This document shows, in pieces, positions 36,678-45,524 of a DNA stretch of 64,000 nucleotides. Position 1 is the first letter of the stretch; every line of letters starts with the position of its first letter. The translations under genes were made by a program, and so were the position numbers. The notes under the pieces are model-generated. The model was given only the letters and a program-made list of their open reading frames with translations. It was not told the DNA's origin and did no database searches. Source of the DNA: Devosia limi DSM 17137 (GTDB lineage: Bacteria; Pseudomonadota; Alphaproteobacteria; Rhizobiales; Devosiaceae); contig NZ_FQVC01000001.1 in assembly GCF_900128975.1 (NCBI RefSeq), forward strand, positions 456,479-520,478, read 5' to 3'.

Positions 36678-38702
36678 ATGCCCGAACTGCTGCTCGAACT
36701 GTTTTCCGAAGAAATCCCCGCGCGCTTTCAGCGCCGTGCGGCCGATGATCTCAAGAAGGCCGTCACCAACGGTCTGGTCGATGCAGGACTGGTCTATGAG
36801 GGCGCCAAGGCTTTCGTGACCCCGCGCCGCCTGGCGCTGACCGTCACCGGTCTGCCCGCCCGCTCGCCCGATACGCGCGAAGAAAAGAAGGGCCCCAAGG
36901 TTGGTGCCCCGCAGCCCGCCATCGATGGCTTCCTGCGCGCCGCCGGGCTGAACTCGATCGATCAGGCCAAGATCGAAAGCGATCCCAAAAAGGGTGATTT
37001 CTATGTCGCGCTGATCGAAAAGCCCGGCGCCGGTGCCATCGAGCTGCTGTCGGCCATGCTACCCAAAATTCTGGCGGATTTCCCCTGGGCCAAATCGATG
37101 CGCTGGGGCACTGGGACTTTCAGCTGGGTGCGCCCGCTGCGTGCCATCACCGCGACGTTTGGCGCCGAGAACGAAGAGCCCGAAATCATCCCGTTTGCTA
37201 CCAATGAGCTGCAGGCCGGCCAGACTACATACGGCCACCGCTTCCTGGCGCCGGATGCGATCCGCGTTCGTCGCTTCGAGGACTATGTGATGGCGCTGGA
37301 GCGCGCCAAGGTGGTGCTGGACCTCGACCGCCGCAAGGACATCATCAAGACCGACGCCGAGCAGCTGGCATTCGCCCAGGGGCTGACGGTCATTGCCGAC
37401 GAAGGACTGCTCGAAGAAGTCGCCGGGCTGGTCGAATGGCCGGTGGTGATGATGGGCTCGTTCGATCCCGATTTCCTCAAGCTGCCCGAGGAAGTCATCA
37501 TTGCTACCATCCGCGCCAATCAGAAATGCTTCTGCCTGCGCGATGCCAGCGGCAAGCTGGCGCCCAATTTCATCATCACCGCCAATACGATCCCCACCGA
37601 TGGCGGCGACGTGATCACCGCCGGCAATGAGCGTGTCATTCGTGCCCGCCTCAGCGATGCCGCCTTCTTTTATCAGGGCGACCTGGCGAGCCCGCTGGAG
37701 CATGGCCTGCCCAAGCTCGAGGACATGGTGTTCCATGCCAAGCTCGGGACGCAATTTGCCCGCGTCGAGCGCCTGGTCAAGCTGGCGGGCGAGATCGCGC
37801 CGCAGGTTGGCGCCGATCCCGAACGCGCCAAGCGCGCCGCCATGCTGGCCAAGGCCGACCTGGTCACCGGCATGGTTGGTGAATTCCCCGAATTGCAGGG
37901 CCTGATGGGGCGCTATTATGCCGCCGCCCAGGGCGAACCCGCCGATATCGCCGATGCCGTCGAGCTGCACTACAAGCCGCTGGGCCCGACCGACAAGGTG
38001 CCGACCGATCCGGTGGCGATTGCCGTAGCCCTGGCCGACAAGCTGGACCTGTTGACCGGGTTCTGGGCCATCGACGAAAAGCCGACCGGCTCGCGCGATC
38101 CCTTCGCATTGCGCCGGGCGGCGCTGGGCGTCATCCGCATCATCTCGGAAAACGGGCTGAAATTCCCGCTGCAGGTCGAGCCGGACCTCCTGGCCTTTTT
38201 CCATGACCGCCTCAAGGGCACGCTGCGCGACGCGGGCGCGCGCCACGATCTGGTCGACGCGGTCATCGCGGGCGACAGCAACGATATCCTGACCATCACC
38301 CAGCGGGTCGAAGCGCTATCGGCGCTGCTTTCGTCGGAAGATGGCGTGAACTTGCTGGCCGGATACAAGCGCGCCGCCAATATTCTGGCGGCCGAGGAAA
38401 AGAAGGACGGCAAGGCCTATGGCGGCGCTGTCAATCAGGACGCCTTGCAGCTGCCCGAGGAAACCGCACTGGCCTTTGCGGTCGACGCAGTCCATGCCGC
38501 CGTCATGACGCATGTGGCCAGCGACGACTATAAGGGCGCGATGGCCGAGCTGGGGACACTGCGTGGCCCGGTCGATGCGTTCTTCACCGCTGTGCTGGTC
38601 AACGATGCCGACCCGGCAGTGCGGGTCAATCGGCTGAACCTGCTGGCACGCCTGCGTGACACCATGCACCTGGTGGCGGATTTCTCTAAGGTTGCTGGCT
38701 AG
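36678..38702 (+). CDS. glyS: Glycyl-tRNA synthetase beta subunit
   Basis: The 674-residue beta subunit, which binds tRNA in the alpha2-beta2 enzyme. The N-terminal segment [29 protein letters not shown] is diagnostic, followed by [15 protein letters not shown]. Central family segments are [29 protein letters not shown] and [19 protein letters not shown]. The C-terminal part has the DALR-like anticodon-binding helices, ending [24 protein letters not shown]. The length is slightly short of typical 690 but all segments are present. The gene follows the LemA-DUF2207 pair and ends before a hairpin in a convergent gap. Confidence 0.97.
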   Translation: MPELLLELFSEEIPARFQRRAADDLKKAVTNGLVDAGLVYEGAKAFVTPRRLALTVTGLPARSPDTREEKKGPKVGAPQPAIDGFLRAAGLNSIDQAKIESDPKKGDFYVALIEKPGAGAIELLSAMLPKILADFPWAKSMRWGTGTFSWVRPLRAITATFGAENEEPEIIPFATNELQAGQTTYGHRFLAPDAIRVRRFEDYVMALERAKVVLDLDRRKDIIKTDAEQLAFAQGLTVIADEGLLEEVAGLVEWPVVMMGSFDPDFLKLPEEVIIATIRANQKCFCLRDASGKLAPNFIITANTIPTDGGDVITAGNERVIRARLSDAAFFYQGDLASPLEHGLPKLEDMVFHAKLGTQFARVERLVKLAGEIAPQVGADPERAKRAAMLAKADLVTGMVGEFPELQGLMGRYYAAAQGEPADIADAVELHYKPLGPTDKVPTDPVAIAVALADKLDLLTGFWAIDEKPTGSRDPFALRRAALGVIRIISENGLKFPLQVEPDLLAFFHDRLKGTLRDAGARHDLVDAVIAGDSNDILTITQRVEALSALLSSEDGVNLLAGYKRAANILAAEEKKDGKAYGGAVNQDALQLPEETALAFAVDAVHAAVMTHVASDDYKGAMAELGTLRGPVDAFFTAVLVNDADPAVRVNRLNLLARLRDTMHLVADFSKVAG

Positions 38703-38729
38703 GTCCTGGACGGCCGTCTCACTCGATCG

Positions 38730-38751
38730 GGTCCCTCCCACAAGAGGGACC
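38730..38751. terminator. Hairpin in glyS/hypothetical convergent gap
   Basis: GGTCCCTC and GAGGGACC form a perfect 8-bp stem with a CCACAA loop, midway in the 64-bp gap between the glyS stop codon and the stop codon of the convergent hypothetical gene. No T-run follows on either strand, so termination is possible but unproven. Confidence 0.5.
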
Positions 38752-38766
38752 GGTCCTGCAGTGGCC

Positions 38767-39114
38767 TCATTCAGGCGGCAAGGCGCATTGCAGGGCGCCC
38801 TTGTCGCTGGCGAAGATGAATACGGCCTCGCCGCGTTCGCCGGTGGCAAAGCTGCCGGTCAGGTGGATATCGGCCAGCGGGCCGCTGATCGAATTGACGC
38901 TCGGTCCGGCCGAGGCCAGTTGACCCTTGCCACTCGGGATCACGCTGGAAGTGAAGTCATAATCCCCCGCCACGAATAGCGTCAGCGTGCCGAAGGCATT
39001 TCCCGCCGCATCGACGCAGGCATAGATTCCCGGCGGCGGAAACTGGGCCATTGCGGGCAGGGTGAGCGCGGCCACAAGGACTGCGGCAAGGGCGGTGGAG
39101 CGGATCATGCCCAT
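38767..39114 (-). CDS. Exported protein of unknown function
   Basis: A 115-residue exported protein I do not recognise. The N-terminus (MGMIRSTALAAVLVAALTLPAMAQ) is a signal peptide and the mature part has two cysteines (YACVDAAGNAF and GALQCALPPE), consistent with a disulfide. The mature part alternates strands (GTLTLFVAGDYDFTSSVIPSG, GPLADIHLTGSF, EAVFIFASDKG), suggesting a small beta domain. The start is either this ATG or the one two codons downstream, with no strong ribosome-binding site; a longer frame extends seven codons upstream. It is convergent with glyS and divergent from the DUF808 gene. Confidence 0.65.
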   Translation of the reverse strand: MGMIRSTALAAVLVAALTLPAMAQFPPPGIYACVDAAGNAFGTLTLFVAGDYDFTSSVIPSGKGQLASAGPSVNSISGPLADIHLTGSFATGERGEAVFIFASDKGALQCALPPE

Positions 39115-39224
39115 AGTGTGCGCCGCGGAATGCACGCAGACAAATCAAGCCATCGTCACTGCAAGGTCGCGCTTCTCAGCGCCCAAGGGGCTGTATAGGC
39201 TGGCGGCGTTGATGGAGAACGATC

Positions 39225-40217
39225 ATGAGCGTTGGACTATTGGCTCTGCTCGATGACGTCGCGGGCCTCGTCAAGGTCGCCGCCGCCTCGCTGGACGATG
39301 TCGCCGGGCAGGCGGCCAAGGCCGGGGCCAAAGCCATGGGCGCGGTAATCGACGATGCGGCGGTAACCCCGCGCTATGTCGATGGCTTCACCGCCGACCG
39401 CGAATTGCCCATTGTCGGCAAGATCGCGTTGGGCTCGATCCGCAACAAGCTGGTATTCCTGCTGCCGGCGGCGCTGCTGCTGAGCGCCTTCCTGCCGGGT
39501 GCCATTTCGCCGCTGCTGATGCTTGGCGGCGCTTATCTCTGTTACGAGGGCGCCGAAAAGGTCTTTGCCCATTTCCTGCCGCATGAGGTGGCCGCCCATG
39601 CAGTGGAGGTGTCACCCGTGGGGGCCTCGCCGCAATCGCTGGAGGAGGAAAAGGTCTCGGGCGCGATCAAGACCGATTTCATCCTCTCGGCCGAGATCAT
39701 GACGATTGCGCTGGCGGCGATCCCGGCGGGGGATTTCCTCACCCAGGCCATGGTGCTGGCGCTGGTCGGGATCGGCATTACTGCGCTGGTTTATGGCGGC
39801 GTGGCGCTGATCGTCAAAGCCGACGATTTCGGTGTGCTGCTGGCGCGCAGGGGCAAGACCGGTTTTGGGCGCAGCTTTGGCCGCTGGCTGGTGAAGGCCA
39901 TGCCCGGCTTCATGCAGACGTTGGGCGTGGTGGGCACCGCGGCGATGATCTGGGTGGGCGGTGGCATTGTCATCCACGGCCTCGATTCGTTCGGCATTTC
40001 GCTGTTCGAACACATCCTGGAAGGCGCCGAAGCGGCGGCCCGCCATGCGGTGCCGGCAATCGCCGACTTCGCCGCCTGGACGATTGGGGCGATCCTGTCG
40101 GGTATCGCCGGGCTGGTACTGGGGCTGCTGCTGATCCCGGTGGCGGGATATGTCGTTGAGCCGGTCTGGGGCTGGATCACGGGGCTTTGGCGCAAGCCGG
40201 GGCAGGTGGGGTCGTAA
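39225..40217 (+). CDS. DUF808 (YedI-like) membrane protein
   Basis: A 330-residue polytopic protein of the DUF808/YedI family, function unknown. The start MSVGLLALLDDVAGLVKVAAASLDDVAGQAAKAGAKAMGAVIDDAAVTPRYV is highly characteristic. Membrane helices lie at about 75-105 (LVFLLPAALLLSAFLPG), 145-200, and in the C-terminal half (about 225-255, 285-315). The QALVYGGVALIVKADDFG-like segment (GIGITALVYGGVALIVKADDFGV) is also family-like. The ATG has GGAG eight nt upstream. It is convergent with rnhA across a gap containing a family A repeat. Confidence 0.9.
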   Translation: MSVGLLALLDDVAGLVKVAAASLDDVAGQAAKAGAKAMGAVIDDAAVTPRYVDGFTADRELPIVGKIALGSIRNKLVFLLPAALLLSAFLPGAISPLLMLGGAYLCYEGAEKVFAHFLPHEVAAHAVEVSPVGASPQSLEEEKVSGAIKTDFILSAEIMTIALAAIPAGDFLTQAMVLALVGIGITALVYGGVALIVKADDFGVLLARRGKTGFGRSFGRWLVKAMPGFMQTLGVVGTAAMIWVGGGIVIHGLDSFGISLFEHILEGAEAAARHAVPAIADFAAWTIGAILSGIAGLVLGLLLIPVAGYVVEPVWGWITGLWRKPGQVGS

Positions 40218-40237
40218 GGGGCATTCCAGCGCTCGGT

Positions 40238-40335
40238 GTCATCCCGGCGGAGGCCGGGATCCATGCTGAAGGTTCTCCCAGACATCCGGTGTGCGGACAA
40301 AGCACAGCATGGATTCCGGCCTTCGCCGGAATGAC
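40238..40335. repeat. Dispersed inverted repeat, family A, copy 3
   Basis: Outer arms GTCATCCCGGCGGAGGCCGG and CCGGCCTTCGCCGGAATGAC are imperfect complements, with inner ATCCATGCTG and CAGCATGGAT. It fills most of the convergent gap between the DUF808 and rnhA genes. The spacer differs from that of copies 1 and 2. Confidence 0.85.
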
Positions 40336-40364
40336 CCGGTGGAAGGTGAGGGGATGGTGAGCGC

Positions 40365-40829
40365 CTAGAATCCGGCGCTGCCGCGGCGCTTGAACGGGGC
40401 CATGCCTTCATTGGCGAGCTGATCGGCGCGTTCGTTGAGAGCGTGGCCGGCATGGCCCTTGACCCATCGCCACTCAATGGAATGGCGCTTGGTGGCTTCG
40501 TCCAGCGCCTGCCAGAGTTCCAGGTTCTTCACCGGCTTCTTGTCGGCGGTTTTCCAGCCGTTCTTCTTCCAGCCATGCATCCAGCTCTGCACGCCGTTCT
40601 TGACGTATTGGCTATCGGTATGGAGCTCGACATTGCAGGGGCGCTTGAGCGCGTTGAGCGCCTCGATGGCGGCGGTCAGTTCCATCTTGTTATTGGTGGT
40701 CAGCTGCTCGCCGCCGCACAATTCACGGGTCTTTTCGCCATATTGCAGGATCGCGCCCCAGCCGCCGGGGCCCGGATTGCCCGAGCAGGCGCCGTCGGTG
40801 TGGATGATGACTTGTGCGTCTTCGCTCAT
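40365..40829 (-). CDS. rnhA: Ribonuclease HI
   Basis: A 154-residue RNase HI that cuts the RNA strand of RNA-DNA hybrids. Catalytic acids are visible in [49 protein letters not shown] and [12 protein letters not shown] (D, E, D, D). The [14 protein letters not shown] segment contains the conserved His. The first bases overlap the GNAT gene's stop by four bp, so the two are translationally coupled. The operon order ispH-GNAT-rnhA places it last. In many rhizobia thrB lies between ispH and rnhA; it is not found here. Confidence 0.97.
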   Translation of the reverse strand: MSEDAQVIIHTDGACSGNPGPGGWGAILQYGEKTRELCGGEQLTTNNKMELTAAIEALNALKRPCNVELHTDSQYVKNGVQSWMHGWKKNGWKTADKKPVKNLELWQALDEATKRHSIEWRWVKGHAGHALNERADQLANEGMAPFKRRGSAGF

Positions 40830-41344
40830 GAAACAGGCCGATGCTTGATGTAAAATTGATGCGGCATTTCGGCGACCATGTCCTCATGGGTCGGCTGCAT
40901 GCCGATTTTTTCGAGGACGCGGCGCGAGGCCAGATTGTCGCGATGGGCGAAGCCGATGAAATGGGGATCGGCCCGGGTAGCGAACAGCCAGTCGGACAGG
41001 CCTATGGCGATTTCGCTGGCATAGCCCTGGCCCCAATGCTGGCGAGCCAGCGTATAGCCGATCTCGGGCGCGCCGGTGACGTATATCGAAAAGCCGGCGC
41101 GGCCGACAAACTCGCCATCGGACTTGCGGATCAACCGGTGCTTGCCGAGACCGGTCGTGGCCAGTTCCTCGATCCAGCCCTTGACCCGTTCGGCCGCCTT
41201 GGCCCGGTCGTAGACGCGCCCCTCGATATCGAGAAAGCGCGCCACATCGGGATTGCTGTGCATCGCGAAAACCTCGTCAACCGCTGACGCCGTCCATTGG
41301 CAAAGCACCAGACGGTCGGTTTCCAGGATAATGCCGTCGCTCAT
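40826..41344 (-). CDS. GNAT acetyltransferase (RimJ/RimL-like)
   Basis: A 172-residue N-acetyltransferase. It begins [34 protein letters not shown], typical of the RimJ/RimL group that acetylates protein N-termini or small amines. The acetyl-CoA pyrophosphate-binding region is in [20 protein letters not shown], and the C-terminal [16 protein letters not shown] matches the family NxxSxRVLEKxGF segment. The substrate is unknown. It overlaps ispH upstream and rnhA downstream by four bases each, so it is part of a tightly coupled operon. Confidence 0.88.
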   Translation of the reverse strand: MSDGIILETDRLVLCQWTASAVDEVFAMHSNPDVARFLDIEGRVYDRAKAAERVKGWIEELATTGLGKHRLIRKSDGEFVGRAGFSIYVTGAPEIGYTLARQHWGQGYASEIAIGLSDWLFATRADPHFIGFAHRDNLASRRVLEKIGMQPTHEDMVAEMPHQFYIKHRPVS

Positions 41345-42312
41345 CGCGCGACTGAGGCTTCGATGGTGCGCAGCTCGCGCGGAATGTTGAAGGCGATGTT
41401 CTCGCGGGCGGTGACGCGGGCCTCGACCTTGATCTCATAGCGCTGGGCGAAGGCTTCGATGACCTCGTCCACCAGCTTTTCCGGCGCTGAGGCACCGGCA
41501 GAGACGCCAAGGCTGCGAATGCCTTCGAGGCGGCTCCAGTCGATCTCGGCGGCGCGGTCGACCAGCATCGAGACCTTGCAACCGGCCCGTTCGGCGACTT
41601 CCACGAGGCGCAGCGAATTGGACGAATTGGACGAGCCAACCACGATCATCGCGTCGACCTCGGGCGCCACGGCCTTGATGGCTTCCTGCCGATTGGTGGT
41701 GGCGTAGCAGATGTCTTCCTTGTGCGGGCCATTGATGGCCGGGAAGCGCTGCTGCAGGGCGGTCACGATCTCGCGGGTGTCATCGACGGAAAGGGTGGTC
41801 TGGGTGACGAAGGCCAGCGTCAACGGGTCCTTGGGCTCGAATACCATGGCATCGGCCACCGTCTCGATCAGGGTGATGGCGCCGACAGGCAGCTGGCCCA
41901 TCGTGCCCACGACCTCGGGATGGCCCTTGTGGCCGATCAGCACGATCTCATGACCTTCGGAAAAATGGCGCTGCGCTTCCACATGCACCTTGCTGACCAG
42001 CGGACAGGTGGCATCGAGGAAGAACATGTTGCGGCTGCGTGCATCGGCGGGAACGCTCTTGGGCACGCCATGCGCCGAGAACACCACCGGTGCGCCGGTT
42101 TCGGGGATCTCGTCGAGTTCTTCGACAAAGATCGCGCCCTTTTCCCGCAGGCCGTCCACCACATATTTGTTGTGAACGATCGCGTGGCGCACATAGACCG
42201 GCGCGCCGTATTTCTCCAGCGCCAGCTCCACGATCTGGATGGCTCGATCTACCCCCGCGCAAAATCCGCGCGGGGCACACAGCAGAATGTCTAGTTGTGG
42301 CCGCTTTTCCAT
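41341..42312 (-). CDS. ispH: 4-hydroxy-3-methylbut-2-enyl diphosphate reductase IspH
   Basis: The last enzyme of the MEP pathway, a 4Fe-4S protein that makes IPP and DMAPP. At 323 residues it is full length. The three conserved cysteines are in [30 protein letters not shown] and [13 protein letters not shown]. The [15 protein letters not shown] segment binds substrate, and EVI/IEVRVTARE ends the protein. The ATG giving [11 protein letters not shown] is preferred, though it lacks a Shine-Dalgarno sequence; a 30-codon open extension is unlike the family. It is the first gene of the ispH-GNAT-rnhA operon and diverges from the PPDK-like gene. Confidence 0.96.
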   Translation of the reverse strand: MEKRPQLDILLCAPRGFCAGVDRAIQIVELALEKYGAPVYVRHAIVHNKYVVDGLREKGAIFVEELDEIPETGAPVVFSAHGVPKSVPADARSRNMFFLDATCPLVSKVHVEAQRHFSEGHEIVLIGHKGHPEVVGTMGQLPVGAITLIETVADAMVFEPKDPLTLAFVTQTTLSVDDTREIVTALQQRFPAINGPHKEDICYATTNRQEAIKAVAPEVDAMIVVGSSNSSNSLRLVEVAERAGCKVSMLVDRAAEIDWSRLEGIRSLGVSAGASAPEKLVDEVIEAFAQRYEIKVEARVTARENIAFNIPRELRTIEASVAR

Positions 42313-42412
42313 AGGAGATGAGATGCTTTCTGAGTGTGGCCAAGTCAAGTCTTGTTGCGGCAACCCACCCTCATAGGCATTATGCGTTCTGGTTGACGGC
42401 AAGGACTAATCA

Positions 42413-44695
42413 GTGAGTTTGGCCCAGGAAATGTTTGCGATTGCCCCAGCGACGGGGAAGGCGAACCTTTCCGCCGGGCAGCTGAAGCTCCTGGCGGGCA
42501 AGTCGCGCTGGATTTTTCGCGTCGGCGAAGCCGGCTTTCCCACGGTGCCGACCATTTGCCTGACACGCGCCGCCTGGGAAGCGCTGCAGGCCGAGCGCGG
42601 GCGCAAGGATGTGCGGCTGCGCACCCATTGGGTAGCGTGCCTGTATCGCCTGGTCGGCAAGGACGGCAAGCCGCCCGTGCTGGTGGTACGCACTTCGGCG
42701 GCTCATCACAATGGTGGCTTGATGCCAGCCAAGCTGGGCATTGCCGCGCCCGCACTGCCTGAAGATTCGGTTGATCCGAGCCGGCCGCTGGCCAAAGCGA
42801 TCAAGAATGCCTTTGACAGCTACGGCTATAGCAGCTGGTCGGGCCCGCGCGCCGAGGATGACCGGGCGCGCCAGATCGTGCTGGTCCAGGCGCTGGCGCC
42901 GGGTGAAATCGAGCAGTTCCTGACCCGCAATGCGGTGACGGGGGCCTTGGGGCCCGCGCCCACAAGTGGCGGCGCGCTGCCGCGCCTGCCCGAAAGCGTC
43001 GAGGCGCTGGTGGCGCTGCTCGACAGCAAGGCGGGCCGGCACATGGTGTGCACCGTCACGGTGCATGGCGGGCAGGTGACATTCCTGTCGGCCAGGCCAC
43101 AGCAGGCGACCCCGGCGGCCGAGCTTGAAGCGGCGGTGGATCGGGTGACCCGCAAGATCTGGTCGGCCCACAATGCCGTCACCCGCGTCGATCCGTCACG
43201 GCTGGCGCTGCTGCTGCATCCCCGGCTGAAATCGGCCGAGGGGGCGTCGAAAATTGCCACTGGCCTGGGCGTGTCGCCGGGCGCAGCAAGCGGGGTCATT
43301 GTTTTCAACGCCGAAGACGCGGCGCGGCTGCGCGCTCGCGGCAAGCACTGTATTCTGGTGGTCAATGAAACGGGCCCTGCCGATATCGAGGGCATGAAAG
43401 CCGCGACCGGCATTTTGACGGCGCGTGGCGGCATGTCGAGCCATGCCGGGGTGATCGCCCGCATTACCGGCAAGCCCTGCGTCGCGGGGGTGCGGACGCT
43501 ATCGGTGGATGCTGCCGAGATGGTCTGCCGTATTGGCGAGCGCGAATTCCGCATTGGCGACCGACTGACCATCGATGGCACCGATGGCTCGGTCTATGCC
43601 GGCACGCTGCCGCTGGCCCAGCCCCATATCGGTGGCGCGATCGGCACGCTGCTCGGCTGGTCCGATGCCAGCCGCACGATTGCGGTGCGCACCAATGCCG
43701 AAACCGTGGATTCGGCCCGTACCGCGCTGAGCTTTGGCGCCGAGGGCATCGGCCTGGCACGCTCCGAGCACATGTTCTTTTCGCCCGAGCGCATGGTGGC
43801 GCTCCGGCGCATGATCCTGTCGGAAGACGAGGAGGATCGCAGCCGTGCGGTCAATGGTCTCGTCGATTTCCAGACCGGCGATTACTCGGCGCTGTTCTCG
43901 GCCATGGCTGGCATGCCGGTCAATGTGCGGCTGTTCGATCCGCCACTGCACGAATTCCTGCCGCGCAGCGACGAGGATATCGAGGAGACCGCCAATTCGC
44001 TGGGACTGGCGGTGCGCGCCCTGCGCCAGCGGCTGGACCGCATTGCCGAGGTTAACCCGATGCTTGGGCATCGCGGCGTTCGGCTGGCGATCACCTATCC
44101 CGAAATCCTGCAGATGCAGTTGCAGGCATTGATGGCCGGCGCCCGCGCCGCCAGCGAAACCCAGACCGAGCCGGTGCTGCTCGAGGTTATGGTGCCATTC
44201 GTCTCGACCGCTACCGAAGTGGCCTGGGTGCGCGACCGTGCCATGACCATTGCCGCCAATTCGGGCCTGTTGCGCAGCGAGCGGGTCAAGTTCTCCCTGG
44301 GCACGATGATCGAACTACCGCGGGCGTGCCTGCGCGCTGGCGATATCGCCCAGATGGTCGATTTCATCTCGTTCGGCACCAATGACCTGACCCAGACCAC
44401 ATTCGGCATTTCGCGCGACGACGCGCCGACCTTCCTGGCCGCCTATCAGCGCAAGGGCGTCTATGAGCGCGATCCTTTCGTCACCATCGACGAGAAGGGC
44501 GTCGGCGAATTGATCGGAATCGCCATTCAACGCGGCCGCGAAGCCAACCCGAAACTGAAGATCGGCATTTGCGGCGAGCATGCCGGTGACCCGGCCTCGC
44601 TCAAGTTCTTTGCCGGGCTGGGTGTCGACTATGTCAGCTGCTCACCCTATCGTGTTCCAGTAGCAAGGCTGACGCTGGCGCAGGCTTCTGGTTAA
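42413..44695 (+). CDS. PPDK-like protein with eroded ATP-binding half
   Basis: A 760-residue protein related to pyruvate, phosphate dikinase, which is usually about 870-890 residues. The phosphohistidine domain is intact: TARGGMSSHAGVIARITGKPCVAG with His344. The PEP-binding barrel is also well conserved, including RSEHMFF, LGTMIELPRACL, SFGTNDLTQTTFGISRDD and GICGEHAGDPASLKF with the catalytic-type Cys720. The N-terminal nucleotide domain (about 1-280) is shorter: the normal RSGAPVSMPGMMDT segment has become VRTSAAHHNGGLMPAKLG, and the metal-binding EFTIE region has become VCTVTVHGG. It may have lost ATP binding. The start is GTG with AAGGA seven nt upstream. It diverges from ispH. Confidence 0.83.
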   Translation: MSLAQEMFAIAPATGKANLSAGQLKLLAGKSRWIFRVGEAGFPTVPTICLTRAAWEALQAERGRKDVRLRTHWVACLYRLVGKDGKPPVLVVRTSAAHHNGGLMPAKLGIAAPALPEDSVDPSRPLAKAIKNAFDSYGYSSWSGPRAEDDRARQIVLVQALAPGEIEQFLTRNAVTGALGPAPTSGGALPRLPESVEALVALLDSKAGRHMVCTVTVHGGQVTFLSARPQQATPAAELEAAVDRVTRKIWSAHNAVTRVDPSRLALLLHPRLKSAEGASKIATGLGVSPGAASGVIVFNAEDAARLRARGKHCILVVNETGPADIEGMKAATGILTARGGMSSHAGVIARITGKPCVAGVRTLSVDAAEMVCRIGEREFRIGDRLTIDGTDGSVYAGTLPLAQPHIGGAIGTLLGWSDASRTIAVRTNAETVDSARTALSFGAEGIGLARSEHMFFSPERMVALRRMILSEDEEDRSRAVNGLVDFQTGDYSALFSAMAGMPVNVRLFDPPLHEFLPRSDEDIEETANSLGLAVRALRQRLDRIAEVNPMLGHRGVRLAITYPEILQMQLQALMAGARAASETQTEPVLLEVMVPFVSTATEVAWVRDRAMTIAANSGLLRSERVKFSLGTMIELPRACLRAGDIAQMVDFISFGTNDLTQTTFGISRDDAPTFLAAYQRKGVYERDPFVTIDEKGVGELIGIAIQRGREANPKLKIGICGEHAGDPASLKFFAGLGVDYVSCSPYRVPVARLTLAQASG

Positions 44696-44778
44696 ATAGC
44701 TGGACGCTCATCCCTATATGCAGGGAAGGCGCAAGTCCGGAAGCAATGGACCGGACAATGGGATGGGATAAATACCAC

Positions 44779-45333
44779 GTGAAAATACTGACGGCTCTGA
44801 TTGCGCTGCCACTTCTTCTGGTTCAGGCACCTGTTGCCATGGCGCAATCGGGTGGGGCCGCGTGCTCCGCCATTCCAGACGATAGCGAGCGGCTGTCCTG
44901 CTATGACGCGGTCTACCGCAACGCTGCCGAAGCCGCCGCCACACTGGCCGTCGCCATCGAGTCGGAACAACTGATCCCGGCGCGGCCCAGCGGCCGCATG
45001 CCGGCGGTGATGACAGTGGCCTGCACCGCTGGTGTGTTGTCGGTGGAGTTCGACTTTGCGGGCAATACGATGTCGGCCCTTGGCAGGGACGCGGGTCTGA
45101 CCCTGCAACTGGACCTGCAGGCGGCCCGCAGCCGGACCCTGCCGGTCAATGCCGACAATACGGCGCTGGTGATCGACAATACCCGCGACGCCGCAGCGTT
45201 TCTCGATAGCCTCTCCGGCTTCACAAACCTGACCGCGCGGGTCACTCCGGTCAATTCCCGCTCGCTCTCGGTGCGCTTCCGGATTGCCGATATCGCCGCG
45301 CAGATCGCCCCGGTTCGGGCCGCCTGCGAATAA
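44779..45333 (+). CDS. Exported VasI-like protein of unknown function
   Basis: A 184-residue exported protein. The signal peptide is KILTALIALPLLLVQAPVAMAQ. The mature N-terminus has CSAIPDDSERLSCYD, a short motif also seen in VasI-type and other alphaproteobacterial periplasmic proteins, with two Cys 12 apart that may form a disulfide. A further Cys pair (TVACTAG and RAACE) lies in the remaining beta-rich domain. No type VI secretion genes are in the window, so a secretion role is not supported. I preferred the GTG start because it begins the signal peptide; an ATG 11 codons upstream is possible. The gene stands alone, 83 bp after the PPDK-like gene. Confidence 0.7.
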   Translation: MKILTALIALPLLLVQAPVAMAQSGGAACSAIPDDSERLSCYDAVYRNAAEAAATLAVAIESEQLIPARPSGRMPAVMTVACTAGVLSVEFDFAGNTMSALGRDAGLTLQLDLQAARSRTLPVNADNTALVIDNTRDAAAFLDSLSGFTNLTARVTPVNSRSLSVRFRIADIAAQIAPVRAACE

Positions 45334-45422
45334 GGTTCCCACGCTCACTGCGACAAATGCGCCCGTCACAACTCTGCCTGATGAGCGCCACGCTTTGTTC
45401 ATGCCGCGGCCAGATTAGGTAT

Positions 45423-45437
45423 TTAACTCCCCGCTAA
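45423..45437 (-). promoter_or_regulatory. CtrA-like box upstream of SleB-type hydrolase
   Basis: On the minus strand this reads TTAGCGGGGAGTTAA (TTAG-N7-TTAA), one mismatch from the CtrA consensus. It is almost the same as the distal ccrM box (TTAGCGGGAGGTTAA). It lies 88-102 bp upstream of the cell-wall hydrolase ATG, in the 191-bp gap after the VasI-like gene. Confidence 0.55.
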
Positions 45438-45524
45438 CCCTAATGAGACATCATTCCAACTGTCGGCATTTTAGCGTCACTTTCGCCGATCAGTAGTTTG
45501 TTGCGTAGCGTTGAGTAAAAATCT

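Noticed and set aside
44779-45333. Type VI secretion association suggested by a VasI-like N-terminus
   Set aside because: The motif CSAIPDDSERLSCYD is shared by many unrelated periplasmic proteins and no type VI gene lies nearby.
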